Shown here in pieces: positions 48,101 through 63,850 of a stretch of 64,000 bases of DNA (its first letter is position 1; every line of letters begins with the position of its first letter). The notes under the pieces were generated by a model. That model saw only the letters and a program-made list of their open reading frames with translations, was not told the DNA's origin and ran no database searches. The DNA lies in contig OZ029916.1 of the NCBI GenBank assembly GCA_964023275.1, forward strand, positions 18,368,150 through 18,432,149. The letters are read 5' to 3'. The position numbers and the translations under genes were made by a program. The DNA is from Norana najaformis (Eukaryota > Annelida > Clitellata > Crassiclitellata > Hormogastridae).

Positions 48101-51100
48101 TAGGTTATGAGAGGAGATTTCAAGCATGAAACCCCTTACTTTAAATGATTGGTGTTTCCGGGGAAATTTAGTTTGCAACAATTAAAAAAACAATGCATAG
48201 TGTTTGTATGTCCTATGTAATTTTTTATAATTTGCAGTTTCATCTGCAACACAGGGATGGTAGGTAGGAAGTAGCTGAGCCTAATGTTTGTTGTTTATGC
48301 GAAAGTAAAATGTCATTTGGATTATGCACATGATGTTCGTCATTGGTCAATCCCACAGCAGATCAGTTTTAAGAACTTGTTCTAGGTCTGGCAGTGCCAG
48401 CTGGGTAATGTGCCTGCCTGGTAGCAGGAACTTTGTTGCCCTGTCTCAGGTTTGGCTGGCTACAGATCCCTTGATTCTACACTTGGGCAAACTAGCTATT
48501 CTCGTTGTGTGCATGTGACAATGCAACATCGTGCCTTCTCAATATTCGGGCCACCTACCTGGAATGGCCTTCATTTAAATCTGTTTCATTTCCTGGGTAG
48601 GAATGCTAAATGCATTCATTGCTTGGGAAGTGTTCTCTTTTACCAAGGCTGGGCTGGGAGTCCTTTTGAGTAAATATCTTGAAGAGCCATCACATAAGTT
48701 TACTAAATAAACAAATATTAAATAAATGAATGAGAATGCATAATATTCAGCTGAACTTAATGAGTAAGATGATGGATAAATCAATGTATTTCATTCAGAA
48801 CGTATTATATGGAACCCTTTCGAAAATATCTACTTGTACTCACGAGCACACAGATCGTGTTTGGTTGCCGGTATGCTGTGGTGTAGTGTCAACTTGAATT
48901 CTTATGTGTTAAAACCAAATGTATGCTTGTTATATATACATGTAAATGAGTTTTTGTACAGCATTTTTTCTTCTTTAATCAGAAAAAGCCTGCAGCTAAG
49001 TACTACCAGCAATACAAGGTAAACATCACTTGACTATATATATATGCTAAGAAATTGTTATATTATGATTGGATAACAAATTCTTAGGAATTTCTTTATG
49101 TTCTTTCTGGTCCAGCTAATCTCCTTTAATTTTGTCCAAACCCGAATTTTCAATATGGAGTTATGATTACAATGCAACAAGGACACAAATTGTGTGGTTT
49201 CCATACCTTACCTTACCTTACGTTAAGCTGACCATTTTGGGCGACAGATTTTCAGATTGTTCCTGTTGATACAATGCTGGCAGCCGCAGTTACGTTAGGC
49301 AATGTTGAGCTTGGGTAGTACTTGGATGGGTGACTGTTCATCTGGTGCCAGCTCAGCCCTCCACCCTTTTGGGGTTGGTAAATGAGTACTAACATAAATG
49401 GGAAGATTGAAACATCCAGCCATTGCATTGCTGTGGTCATTTTTGTGCCTCAGCTGAAGGATTTTTCAACTGCAGAACCAAGCTTTTGAGGAATTTTTAC
49501 AGAGGCATGTAAACAATTGTTATATTTACCTTTACTGTTAGTTTCATGCATGGATTGTTGGGGCTGCATCAACTGATGGGAAGATGGTGAAGGAGTATAT
49601 TGGCCAATAACCATGTCTAACTAAGCTTAGAAAATTTTAAGTTATTAAATCTTGATAAGTGTATGGCCTTTCTGCTTCGCCAATGTCCTTCTGGCATATC
49701 AATAAAGCATTGGAAGATACAGAACATGCGATGGTTTGTGTTTTTAAGGTATGTTTAATTACTGCACTGTATTACATTTAAGGAACCTGATCTCCAGCAA
49801 CCTGATCTCCTGATCTCCACGAAGCCAGCTCAGCGTTCAGAGAGCTTTGAAGCAGCAATTGTCCCTGTTTTAATAGATGTAAGTTTGTTGTTTTTTCTAA
49901 TTCATCTGTGGTAGTCAATACAATACAACAATACAACTTATATTTATAACGCGCCTTAATAAAACAATGTCTTACTCAAAGGACGCGTTACAACATAATA
50001 ATTAGTTATAGTACTGAGAGAATAAATGAGTCTTAAGTTTTAATTTAAAATTATCTATTGAAGAGCATCTTCGAATAGATTCAGGTAGAGAGTTCCATTC
50101 AGCTGGACCAGCTACTTCAAACATTCTTTTACCAAACTGTAGATTAACTCTCCTGACTTCAAAGTCCCCTTTTGAAGCTGAACGCAATCTTCTTCTGGAC
50201 TCAGTGGAAGTACAAGGTTTAACTAGAGAGGACAGATAGGGCGGGGCAGAGCCTGACATAATTTTGAACATAAATAGACAGATTTTGAAAGATATGCAGG
50301 CCTGAATGGGTAACCAATGAAGTCAGCTTTTGGTGAGTTGACAGGAAATGAGGTTGAATTGTATTCATTAATATGATGATTCAGAAAGTTTATGTAAGCA
50401 AACAACTGTTTTTATTACATAAAGTTCACAGTCAACCTTTAAGCAACATTCAATACTGGTAATTAGAAACTAATTACAAGTCAATTTATTGATTATCCTC
50501 AAAAGTCTGAAGGCAGTGAAATAGAAATGTTTGAAACCTCTGGTTTGATTTCTTGCATTGTTATGTATGTTTGGATGTATGTACATATGTATCTGGACAT
50601 TTGTAAAGCACATTATAAGAACCCTTCAAAGTGCTGTATTGTATTATTTGTTATTATTTCTGCATTTATTAGGCACCACTACCTAATGACTTAGCATTAA
50701 TCAATGGCACCGAACAGTTGTGAGTGAAGGACTCGCTCAAGGTCCCTACACAGTAACTGTCGAACCTGTACTCTCCAGTTACCAGCCGAGCACTCTTTCC
50801 AGTAGCTTACCATGCCCTTTATATACTGGTATATGAATTTATATATCATTATTGCATAAAAATTGCTCACTGGCATTCTGGACTGGAGAGTCTTACAGAA
50901 ATAGATGAGTCCGTAAGTCAGTGAACTACAGCAGTCCTATTTCTTACTTTCTAAAGCCAACCGAGTACATATGGTAGGTGGGACATTTTTTAAGAGTGAT
51001 GGATTGACTAACACAAAAGCCCTATGCTACACCAAGGAAACCCTAACTCAGAGTACAGAAGAAATCACCTCTGTCAGATGAGTGAAGAGCTATGATAAGA

Positions 51101-51467
51101 GGCCAGGGGGCATAGGAGTTCATTTGGTAACAGAAGGTGTGGAGTTGGTATGGCTGATTTGAGGTGGTTAAATTTGTATTTTCCATTGTTCAAATAGTTC
51201 ATAATTAACACTTGTATAAGTTTTTCATTTGTTTTTGATAAGTAGGCTGAATAAATGTGAGTTCATTCTGTCAAATTTTTCTCTTTTCAGCTCAGGGAGT
51301 ATTATGATCGAGACACTCTGGACGAAGTGAGGAAAGCGTTTGATAATGCGGAAAGGTCATGTCCAGGAATCACAGACGAATTCAACACTGAACTGATAAG
51401 TAGCCTTGTTGGTTCAATTTTGTCCTTCGAAAGCGTCAAGACTGCAATTGACAAAATCAAAGGGTAA
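32788..51467 (+). CDS. STK24: Germinal-centre kinase III (MST3/MST4/SOK1-like) Ser/Thr kinase
   Basis: Exons 32788-32805, 39797-40027, 40443-40608, 41567-41724, 43367-43552, 44468-44610, 45372-45486, 46640-46675, 47914-48000, 48983-49018, 49783-49878 and 51291-51467 give about 482 residues. GCKIII kinases work with CCM3/PDCD10 and STRIPAK in Golgi polarity, junction and stress signalling. Kinase motifs are intact: GKGSFGEV (23-30), VAIK (K45), the [13 protein letters not shown] helix, HRDIKAANVL (D136), DFG (154-156) and [15 protein letters not shown], with the activating Thr at about 170. The helix [12 protein letters not shown] follows the kinase domain, as in MST3. The linker is Pro/Lys-rich and longer than in human MST3 (431-443 residues in all). 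The C-terminal helical part ([21 protein letters not shown] onward) aligns with the CCM3-binding tail. It is convergent with the CNNM gene. Confidence 0.93.
33440..33840 (-). mobile_element. LINE 3' end, frameshifted
   Basis: The minus strand reads [20 protein letters not shown], then [19 protein letters not shown] and, after a frame change, [20 protein letters not shown]. These are the usual C-terminal strings of RTE/jockey-type LINE proteins (RKLxxxGHxxR, ...GxxxGxRxRGRxR, ...AxDRxxWR). Only the last ~130 codons remain. Confidence 0.7.
35151..35442 (-). mobile_element. 5S rRNA-derived SINE, copy on the minus strand
   Basis: Read on the minus strand it starts near GTTGATACAACGCCGCCAGG, then has GGGTTAGTACTTGGAT, the internal promoter core of 5S rRNA, then a body with GTGTTTGCACCTC, TTGACCTCAG and GTATGTAAACAAGTG, and a tail CTTACCTTTAC. 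The body matches the copies at 49259 and 61240. Confidence 0.75.
36247..36442. repeat. (TATG/TGTA)n tetranucleotide array
   Basis: Almost 200 bp of TATG repeats with TTTG and TACG variants, including an internal duplication of about 60 bp. It is followed by a GGATATTTGTGTAGCAC segment that resembles the retroposon tail family in reverse orientation. Confidence 0.9.
39033..39105. repeat. (AT)n microsatellite
   Basis: About 73 bp of pure AT repeat in kinase intron 1, giving spurious Tyr-Ile frames on both strands. Confidence 0.96.
41386..41490. repeat. CATATG-rich palindromic dispersed repeat, copy 1
   Basis: Contains ACAATATTCCACATATGGG and CCATATGTCCTACACCTGG, closely matching both halves of the duplicated palindromic repeat at 61650-61810. 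It ends about 75 bp before kinase exon 41567. Confidence 0.65.
41958..42032 (+). repeat. 25-bp GC-rich tandem repeat, three copies
   Basis: Units start at 41958, 41983 and 42008 and share GTGGCTGCCGACAGGGCC, with only two base differences. They stand out as GC-rich DNA in an AT-rich kinase intron. Confidence 0.93.
43790..44131. mobile_element. Non-autonomous hAT transposon with perfect 8-bp target duplication
   Basis: Starts CAGGGCTGG and ends CCGGCCCTG, inverted repeats of the hAT type (CAGGG start). Immediately outside are identical 8-bp direct repeats ATTCTTCA (43782-43789 and 44132-44139), the size expected for hAT. Subterminal CCTAGGCG motifs occur at both ends (near 43818 and 44090). 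The centre-left holds an 11-bp perfect hairpin, TCGCACTTACC with loop GGC (43831-43855). At 342 bp it cannot encode a transposase. It lies in the kinase intron 43553-44467. Confidence 0.88.
45605..45730 (+). repeat. Dispersed repeat, inverted relative to 63000-63120
   Basis: AATGTAAATGTACA, TTATATA, ATGCTCAT and CACCACCGCTGCCC occur in the same order as in the reverse complement of 63000-63120. It lies in a kinase intron, right after exon 45372-45486. Confidence 0.6.
46812..47065 (+). mobile_element. tRNA-derived SINE with CORE-like domain
   Basis: The head contains CACGGTGGTCTATTGGTAAC (A-box region) and GCGGGTTTGACTCTG (B box). It is followed directly by TGACCTTGGGCAAGTTGTTT, the hallmark of CORE-SINEs, then a unique body ending near CTCAAGGGCCGAG and GGAGATGAGTGCC. 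It lies in the kinase intron 46676-47913. Confidence 0.75.
48340..48680 (+). mobile_element. LINE 3' end, truncated
   Basis: One frame reads [19 protein letters not shown] and then [15 protein letters not shown] before a stop, the standard end of CR1/L2/RTE-X-type ORF2. Upstream similarity fades after about 100 codons with frame changes. It is located in the kinase intron 48001-48982. Confidence 0.7.
49259..49538 (+). mobile_element. 5S rRNA-derived SINE, copy 2
   Basis: CCTGTTGATACAATGCTGGC starts the element. TTGAGCTTGGGTAGTAC followed by TTGGATGGGTGAC matches the 5S rRNA internal control region, and GAGGCATGTAAACAATTG with a TTTACCTTTAC tail matches the other copies. It lies in the kinase intron 49019-49782. 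Confidence 0.78.
49930..50330 (-). mobile_element. LINE 3' end, truncated
   Basis: The minus-strand frame 50271-50002 reads [14 protein letters not shown], then [31 protein letters not shown] and KLKLKTHLF before a stop. This is a clear LINE ORF2 C-terminus (CR1/L2/RTE-X type). The tail carries AAGGCGCGTTATAAATATAAG-like sequence at about 49930-49970. It is the best preserved of the LINE ends in this window. Confidence 0.85.
50560..50815 (-). mobile_element. tRNA-derived CORE-like SINE with (TACA)n tail
   Basis: On the minus strand the order is TAAGCTACTGG head, CAGGTTCGACAG (B box), GTAGGGACCTTGAGCGAGTC (CORE-like), a body, then GTGCTTTACAAATGTCCAG and an ATACATACATAC-like tail. The order and strand are those of a complete SINE. 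A relative of the CORE-like part is at 63735. Confidence 0.78.
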
Positions 51468-54400
51468 GTAAACCATTCTCAGACATAGTGTAAGAAATAT
51501 CAAACAGAATATATGCAGACTCATGTTGTAGTCTAATCAAAAGCTCAAGATACATTTCAGCCTTCCTTTATTTGTACCTTTTTAGCAAAGTTTCAGCACC
51601 GTTGAGAGGATTCATAATAGGTGCTATATAAATGTGACTGTGCCTGAGAAAACCCTCGCAGTCAGAAAAGTAAATTTGCGAGAAACGCACTCAGAATGCA
51701 AATAGGCATAAAATGGGTCAAAATGACTCCTTTACATGTTTATACTCCTTGTTGTGTTAGCTATCAAAGTCCTCGTGTAGAATTTTGGTAAGTATTTTTT
51801 AATGTTCTTATGATTACCTGCAATTAAAACTTAAATTAACATGTTCCTTGATGCTGCAATTTGAAGTCATGTGCATCGATTATTATGAAAATGACCAAAT
51901 CATGTAAATATTCATCTTAAGCAGTTTTTTAGGGAGATATTGTTGACAGCTCAGTACTGTACTATTAAACATTCACAACACCTAGGCACAGCGACTTAGG
52001 TCAAGTCATAGTTATGGTAAGCTTTAAATTGTAATTTCTCAAAGGCAGCCACAAGGGACTTACATCTTTAAAAACTTGTAACTAGATAGAAACATGTAGT
52101 TTTCACCTAATTACTGTATTAAGCTATTCCAACCATATCCATTGCAGTACCAAACCTAGTTTTGATTTTTTCTAACTTTATGCGGGTTTTCGCAGGCACA
52201 GTCAGAAATGTTCATATACGTCCTGTATATATATGCACATCTATCTTTATATGCTTTTATTTATGTATATATGCACATTTCATAAACCGCAAGGCATGGT
52301 CGCTTCAAATGTATATGAAAAGCTACCCTTGTGGAAACTACATTTTATGTTACTTTTGTTCTTACAGCTGATTAAGTGATTGTGAACGGCACTATATGGT
52401 GCAGTTTCAGTAGAATGGTATTTACAGTATGCAGATTGTAGGACGGATTTCAGTAATGTATCTAGACTCTGTTCAGGTATAAATGTAAAATTCTATCCAA
52501 AAAATGAAAATAATTATCTGATTGACCTGTAATAATTTTTCAGGTACTGATTGATCCTCTCTGCACTTAAATCTACTCTGACTGTGATGATGAACATTCA
52601 AGACATGGAGTTTGCCATGCATTCATTTAGTTTGGGAGTCTACATCTGCAAATGCACATATTTTTATATAAATGCTTGGCATTTATCAGAGTTCAGTTTT
52701 AGGTGATGGCCTCAGTTTAATTTAACTTCTTTATTACACAGTACAGTGTGATTTTGACTCCCAAAGTTTGAGTGTATGTAGCTAAACAACAGCAGGAACT
52801 GTTATACATTTAAACAGAAGATGCATGTTGTACAGGTTTAGATAATTTGTTTTATGTAATGGGAATGTAAAGGAATGTAATCTGTTTGTATTAATCTTAA
52901 AAAATTCATAAAGTCAGACCTATTTCATCTTTTATTGGACTGATGAAAGTGACTAACTATGTTTCAACTGGAGACTTAGCTTAAAACTTCGTAATGAATA
53001 TGTGCATATCATGTTCCGGTATGTTGCCATAGTGTGACAAATTTGCCTACAGGGAACTGTAGCATTTGTAGATTTGTCAAATATCCTGTACATAAATCAT
53101 TGTATATTAGATTATCTGGTGCTGACACACAGCTGAAAGTATTATGATTTAATTCTTCCACTGTGTTACAGTGTGTTGTTGCAAATTACTGTTAAATATG
53201 GCGTTTGATTTAGCAGATTACGTGTAGGATTAATAGACTTTGTTATGTCTGAATTTCAGTGTTCTAAAATTAGACCATGTTGAGTATGTTTTGTTAGTAC
53301 AATTTTCCCAACTAATTCAGATAGATGGTACCAGTTGTTATTTGTTGTATTCCAGGTGAAATTTATCAGCATAATCATGTTCATTTAACCTGTAGGAACG
53401 AATGTTAATCTGTAGTTTGCTGTAAGTGCTGCATGTGTATAGGGTTTGGCTTTGCAATTCCTTGGCCTGCTGAGCTTTAGAATTGCAACAACATAGTCTA
53501 AAAGTAGAATAAGGGTGGTGGATTTTGGGTTTCTTATTGGATGCAAACTCTTTTAAAATTGGTGGACTGATATTTTCTAATTGTTTCTCAATTACACTTC
53601 AGCCCCACTGTCGCTCCACTTCCCCTAACTTGAAATCCCGGATCTGCTCTACTAATGTTATATGTCCGTAAGTGAACATTTATGCCAAGCTTCAGTCGGA
53701 TGGAAAAAGGGGTCCTAAGAAGAGTTTGGTAGGATGCAGCCCCACAAATCGTCCACAGAAGATTGTTCCTGAAATGTCATAGAGCAAAATGTGGCTAAAT
53801 TCTTGTACGTTTGCACTTTTAAAATAATTCTCTGCATGTTAGTGGTGTTGTTTATCTCGTAAATGTTAAAGCTTGGAACAGATCTCATCTCATTAGTTGT
53901 GCTCCAAATTCTGTCCTGTAATTTACTGGTTTGCCTGAGTTTGCCTGTAACTTGGTTTTGATTTTGCAGGCACTGTGCAACTTTTTGCATTCATTTTTCA
54001 TTCAGAGCATTTATACAGCACCCCTTGAGGACAAGTACTCAGAGATGTTCCCAGCCCTGTTCTAGCAAAGACAGCAAATAGTTTTCAAGTGTTGATAGTC
54101 ACCTACAGTGTCCCTGGCTTGAAGGACATGCAGATCTAGAGGAAGACAATTCCAAACAGAAGGTCCAACCACTAAAAAGGCACAATATTGCATTTGTTTA
54201 AGTGCATGGAAAAGGAACAAGTTCACTGCGGCTCATAAAGTCAAGATTTCTGTGGCCAGCCACATGTGGAACAGGGCAACAAACTCCCACGAGTAGGCAA
54301 GCACATCCCCAAACTGGCATCACCAGACCTCCTTAAAAATATAAAGGTTTGATGTTTTGCAAGTATGCATACCTGAAATTTTAATTGTCAGTTTCAAACC

Positions 54401-56867
54401 TGTCACCAACGCTTGCAGTTTGCATCTCATGTTAGCTCAGGCATGAAAATGTAGTTTGCTGTCTTGCTGTTGGGACAGAGTTTCATTTCTGAACATGAAT
54501 GATTTTATTAAATGACTATCACTCAGTAATTATTATTAGAAACAGGTGTTTTTAACATGCACATGTAAAGAAAAGCCTCAAAGGTGCATTAGGGACCCCA
54601 TGAAGTTCACCAGTGTACAGTGTCCTTGAGTTAAGATGAAAAAAACACAGCTGTCCATGGATTAGATGTCTGTATGTATGGTCAAGTGTTTCCTGTAATT
54701 TAAAGTGTTTTCTGTAATCTGCATATCTTATCAGTGTAAATTTGGTTCAGACTTGAGTGTTGATAGATATTTTTTGGTTTAAATGAAAATCTTAAAAATA
54801 GTGATATTCAGAGGTTTTATCATTAAACAAATTTCTGATTTTTTATATAAATTTTACTGTTTTTAAGAATTATGAAAGGAGAATGTAGCAAGACCTTACC
54901 ACGATCACCTGTCTTATTCAGGTATGCCTTTATCACTGATAAACATGGCTTCACCATGTTAAAAATGTATCAGTATATTTCCACAGCTTTGTACTGTATT
55001 TTTCTATTGTGGTGTTTCTTGTTTCTTATGTATGTTCAAAATGTTGAACATATATCTTTGTTGAACACATATCTTTGACGAAATAATTTCAGTGCCATTA
55101 GGTTAGTCCAAAAAAGCTTCCATGCAAAATACATTTTCTTGATGACTCCATTAGCCTACATTTCCAACTTGTGGTCTATCTCTCTATCAGTTTCTTTGCT
55201 GCTTCCATAGCCAGTATTTTCTTGCTACTTGGTTGTGGATCCACTAGCATTCGAGTCCTTATCAGTGGTCAGAATTGAATCAGTTGACCTAAAAAACACT
55301 ATAAATTATACGTTACAGCGCCTTCTGAATTACTCCCTCTTGCTTTTTTGCATTAGGACACTGAACTCCTTTCTCAAACTTTTGTCTGTCACTACTTGAA
55401 ACACTCTGTTGAATTCCTACAATCTATCCTCGCAGTAAAATGCCCTTCCTTTGAGGTACTTGACTAGCAGCACTTTCTGGGGTTTTATGTCCTAGGTCTA
55501 GTTTGTAGACGTCTCCAGTATATCTGAAGGTGTAGGAAGCCATACACACGCACATACAATTTTTATATAAGTATGTATATATGTATATGTATATTATATA
55601 TATATTATATATCAACCTGAAGGAAAACACAGATCATGACAGTATTATTTTACACATTACAGATAATCTCATTTCAGGTTAGCTTTTCATCAACAGAATA
55701 AATTATTACTACAAACTTGCCTATTTATAGTCCAACAGAACAGCCTTTGAGAAAACAAAATATTTCCCTAGAAATTGCAGCAATCCCTACAAGTTCATGC
55801 ACAGCAAGCCTGCAAGTTTCATCTGTTGAATTTGAAACAAGGAAAACATAACTCAAATACGGAGTATTGCAGTAGTATCACAGATATTCAGTACATCGAT
55901 ACCATTTCTGCAAAATCTTGCATTGCTGTTAAACTAAAAACATTGTGCTCAACTAGTACAGCTAAGTAAGCAGGAGTTGATTAGAATACAATGAAGTGTC
56001 AGATTCACATCTATACAGTGTAAAAGACTACAACTATTTATAGAAGGAATAAATTTTAGACAGATATATCATACAACAAAGTTAGCCTGTTAAAGCAGTT
56101 TTGATGACTTCTTTTTGGAAGGCCTGACTAATGCGTATTGTACTTCTGAATTGTGCAACAGCTATCATTCATTTTATAGTGATATAGTTTACCAAAACAG
56201 CTGTAATGGAAATAAAGCAAACAACACAAAGATGCCACAAAACCAATCTACTTCAACACGTGACAAACACAGCACATGTTATTCTGAGCTGCCAAAGTAT
56301 ACATATTACAAATTAACCAAGACAATTTTCATGCAGAAGTGCTAACTAGGTAGAACATAAGACATGCCAGGAATGTTAGGAAACTATTAGCCTGAGATGA
56401 AGAAAATTTCACATAAACGGCATTACTTATACCACCATCTATTGCCTTCAAACACAAAAATGAACAAGTTGCACTTTCTAAACTGAAGAAAGGTTACAGT
56501 AGCTATAAAAATTGTTAATGCTCACAGTGGGCATGGTATCGGTGGCAATGAAGAGTTGTAAACTGCGTGTGTCTCTTATTAGTAACCAAACTACAGAAAG
56601 TCCAAGTAATAACAACTAAGTTTCTAGTCATCAAAAGTGGCTTTAGTCATTCCATGCAGTGCCCCAACTGAAACCATGAGCTGTGATCCTTCATACGCAC
56701 TGGACTGCGACATTAACCACAATTCTGTTTTAAAGATTTACCTTTGCCTCAGACTAGCAGAACAGAGCTACTGCATAAACCATGGCTGTTGTATGTTACT
56801 TTTGTAACAAACATGATCTTCATCTGGAAAGTATTGGCATGAAGTGTGTTTTAACAATACTGCCTTC
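51468..56867. other. Convergent intergenic region (kinase and CNNM 3' UTRs)
   Basis: The two stop codons face each other 5.4 kb apart. AATAAA on the plus strand near 55695 and TTTATT (minus-strand signal) near 54513 are candidates, but neither transcript end can be fixed. A retroposon tail motif GGTGCTATATAAATG lies at 51620 and a LINE end at 54000-54350. No other gene was recognised. Confidence 0.55.
54000..54350 (-). mobile_element. LINE 3' end, truncated
   Basis: The minus strand reads AFLVVGPSVWNCLPLDLHVL before a stop, the usual AFSVVGPxxWNxLPxxLR motif of CR1/L2-type LINEs. It is followed by a tail with GGTGCTGTATAAATGCTCTG. Frame is broken on both sides. Confidence 0.68.
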
Positions 56868-62201
<5,334 letters not shown>

Positions 62202-62261
62202 TTATTACATAGAATTCTGGAAGACCAGATCAAATCCTCGTATGCCTTTTGAAAGTGACAT

Positions 62262-62360
62262 ACCAGGATTTGAGTTTACTTTATGGGTTGCATTGGCAAG
62301 ACCAGGATTTGAGTTTACCTTATGGGTTGCATTGGCAAGCCATGCAACCCATAAGTAAAG
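62262..62360. repeat. 39-bp tandem repeat plus hairpin
   Basis: ACCAGGATTTGAGTTTAC units start at 62262 and 62301. The second ends in TTATGGGTTGCAT, which pairs with ATGCAACCCATAA across a 9-base loop. Confidence 0.9.
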
Positions 62361-62999
62361 GTCGTCCAGCTCTTGGGTTGCTCTTGTCTTGCCTGCCATT
62401 CAGCTGAAAGACCAAACAAGTCCACAGTCCATGGCTCTGAGGCCTGGTATAACCGATAAGCACAAATAATAAATATCTACCTTCTCTTATCATACTCCTG
62501 GGATTGCAGCACTCAGCCATGACAGCCACAGTCTAGCTATATACCCTGCCCTTAACCTATGAAGTGTGACTAGAGAGGTATGACTAGCAAGAAGTAGGTC
62601 AAGCTCAACCTCTAGCCTATATAAAAGACAACACCATTTAATACCATCTATAGGTAACATAAAAGAAACAAGTGATCTCAGCTGACAGGGCAGGTTATCA
62701 TAAGTTGGCCAAAAGCTGCTCTTAAAATCAGAGTACAGTGATCTATGTGAAAATTAAGGGTCAGATAAAGTTATCTGTATGACTGAATTGTCATAATTTA
62801 TACTGGAGAGAGACTCATAAATTCACAATATCACAAGTACTGCTAGGGTTGTAATTTATAAAACAATATTTATAGCACTCTATATGCAGACAGGTATGTA
62901 GAATTCTGAACAAAATAGGCCATATAGGCCGGCAAGGTATTACAATAGTGGCTTATTTCAGAGATTTAAATCTCGGGCTAGCACAGCCCCGGCACAGCG

Positions 63000-63120
63000 A
63001 CCTTAAATGGCGTGGTGCCCATTCAATTGGGCAGCGGTGGAGAAGGATCTCACCTGATAAATTCATTGCAATATGAGCAGGGACGAGGCCTTATATAATA
63101 CTGTGTACATTTACATTACA
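63000..63120 (-). repeat. Dispersed repeat (TTAAATGGCGTGGTGCCC family)
   Basis: Same family as 23485-23530 (direct) and 45605-45730 (inverted). Related segments at 45605 extend over roughly 110 bp. Class unknown; it may be the end of a longer retroelement. Confidence 0.6.
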
Positions 63121-63662
63121 GGTCTAAAAGGTGAAACTGTCACTGCACAGCCTGTTAGGTGAGACTCACCATCATGTAGGCCTACACTACATGCTCATAC
63201 ACAAAACAAACACACAACTGTTTCAATAAAATCACAAATGGGTGCAAATACATACACATGCATGAACAGATTGTTGTAGGGCTAGCTATGTTGTAGAAAT
63301 TATTTTAACAACCCCAACAACCCAGGCTAAAGTTTCAATTGTATTCCCACAAAGACATACCTGATTATGGTACACAATTACCTCACCTACTTTCCTTTAT
63401 TGCCAAAATTTTTTAAAGTATAATAAAGATATATATTACCCTAGATGCAATATCGTCTTACATTACCATGTATTACCTTAAAGCCAGACTATTTGCTATA
63501 TATTTGGACTCGATTAGCAGTGTAATTCTAAAATTTATTCACTTTAGTGCACACCGTAATTGAGATTTGGAAATTTTCCCAAATATTAAAAGTAATGTAA
63601 AACTTTAGTGTGCATAGTAATGTAATAAACGACAATCAAGACTAGCCTCAGTATTAGGCAAG

Positions 63663-63850
63663 CAGGCTACTAACTACTAGCATATGCTTGCCACAGTACC
63701 TGAGCATGAGGTTTTAACCTCCTGAAATGATAACTGTGTAGGGACCTAGAGCAAGTTCTTCAAGCGTAATTACTCAGTGCCATCAAATGATGCTTTCTCA
63801 TTAGATTGTGTACATGTGCTTGTGTGTGTGTGCTTGTGTATATGGTGCTT
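63663..63850 (+). mobile_element. CORE-like SINE, diverged copy
   Basis: AACTGTGTAGGGACCTAGAG, then AGTTCTTCAAGC and CTCAGTGCCATC, matches the CORE-like part and following body of the element at 50560-50815. The tRNA-like head is eroded. Confidence 0.6.

Noticed and set aside
49280-49350. 5S rRNA gene
   Set aside because: Only the internal-promoter part matches; the 5' and 3' stems are missing and the same non-5S body follows in three copies, so it is a SINE.
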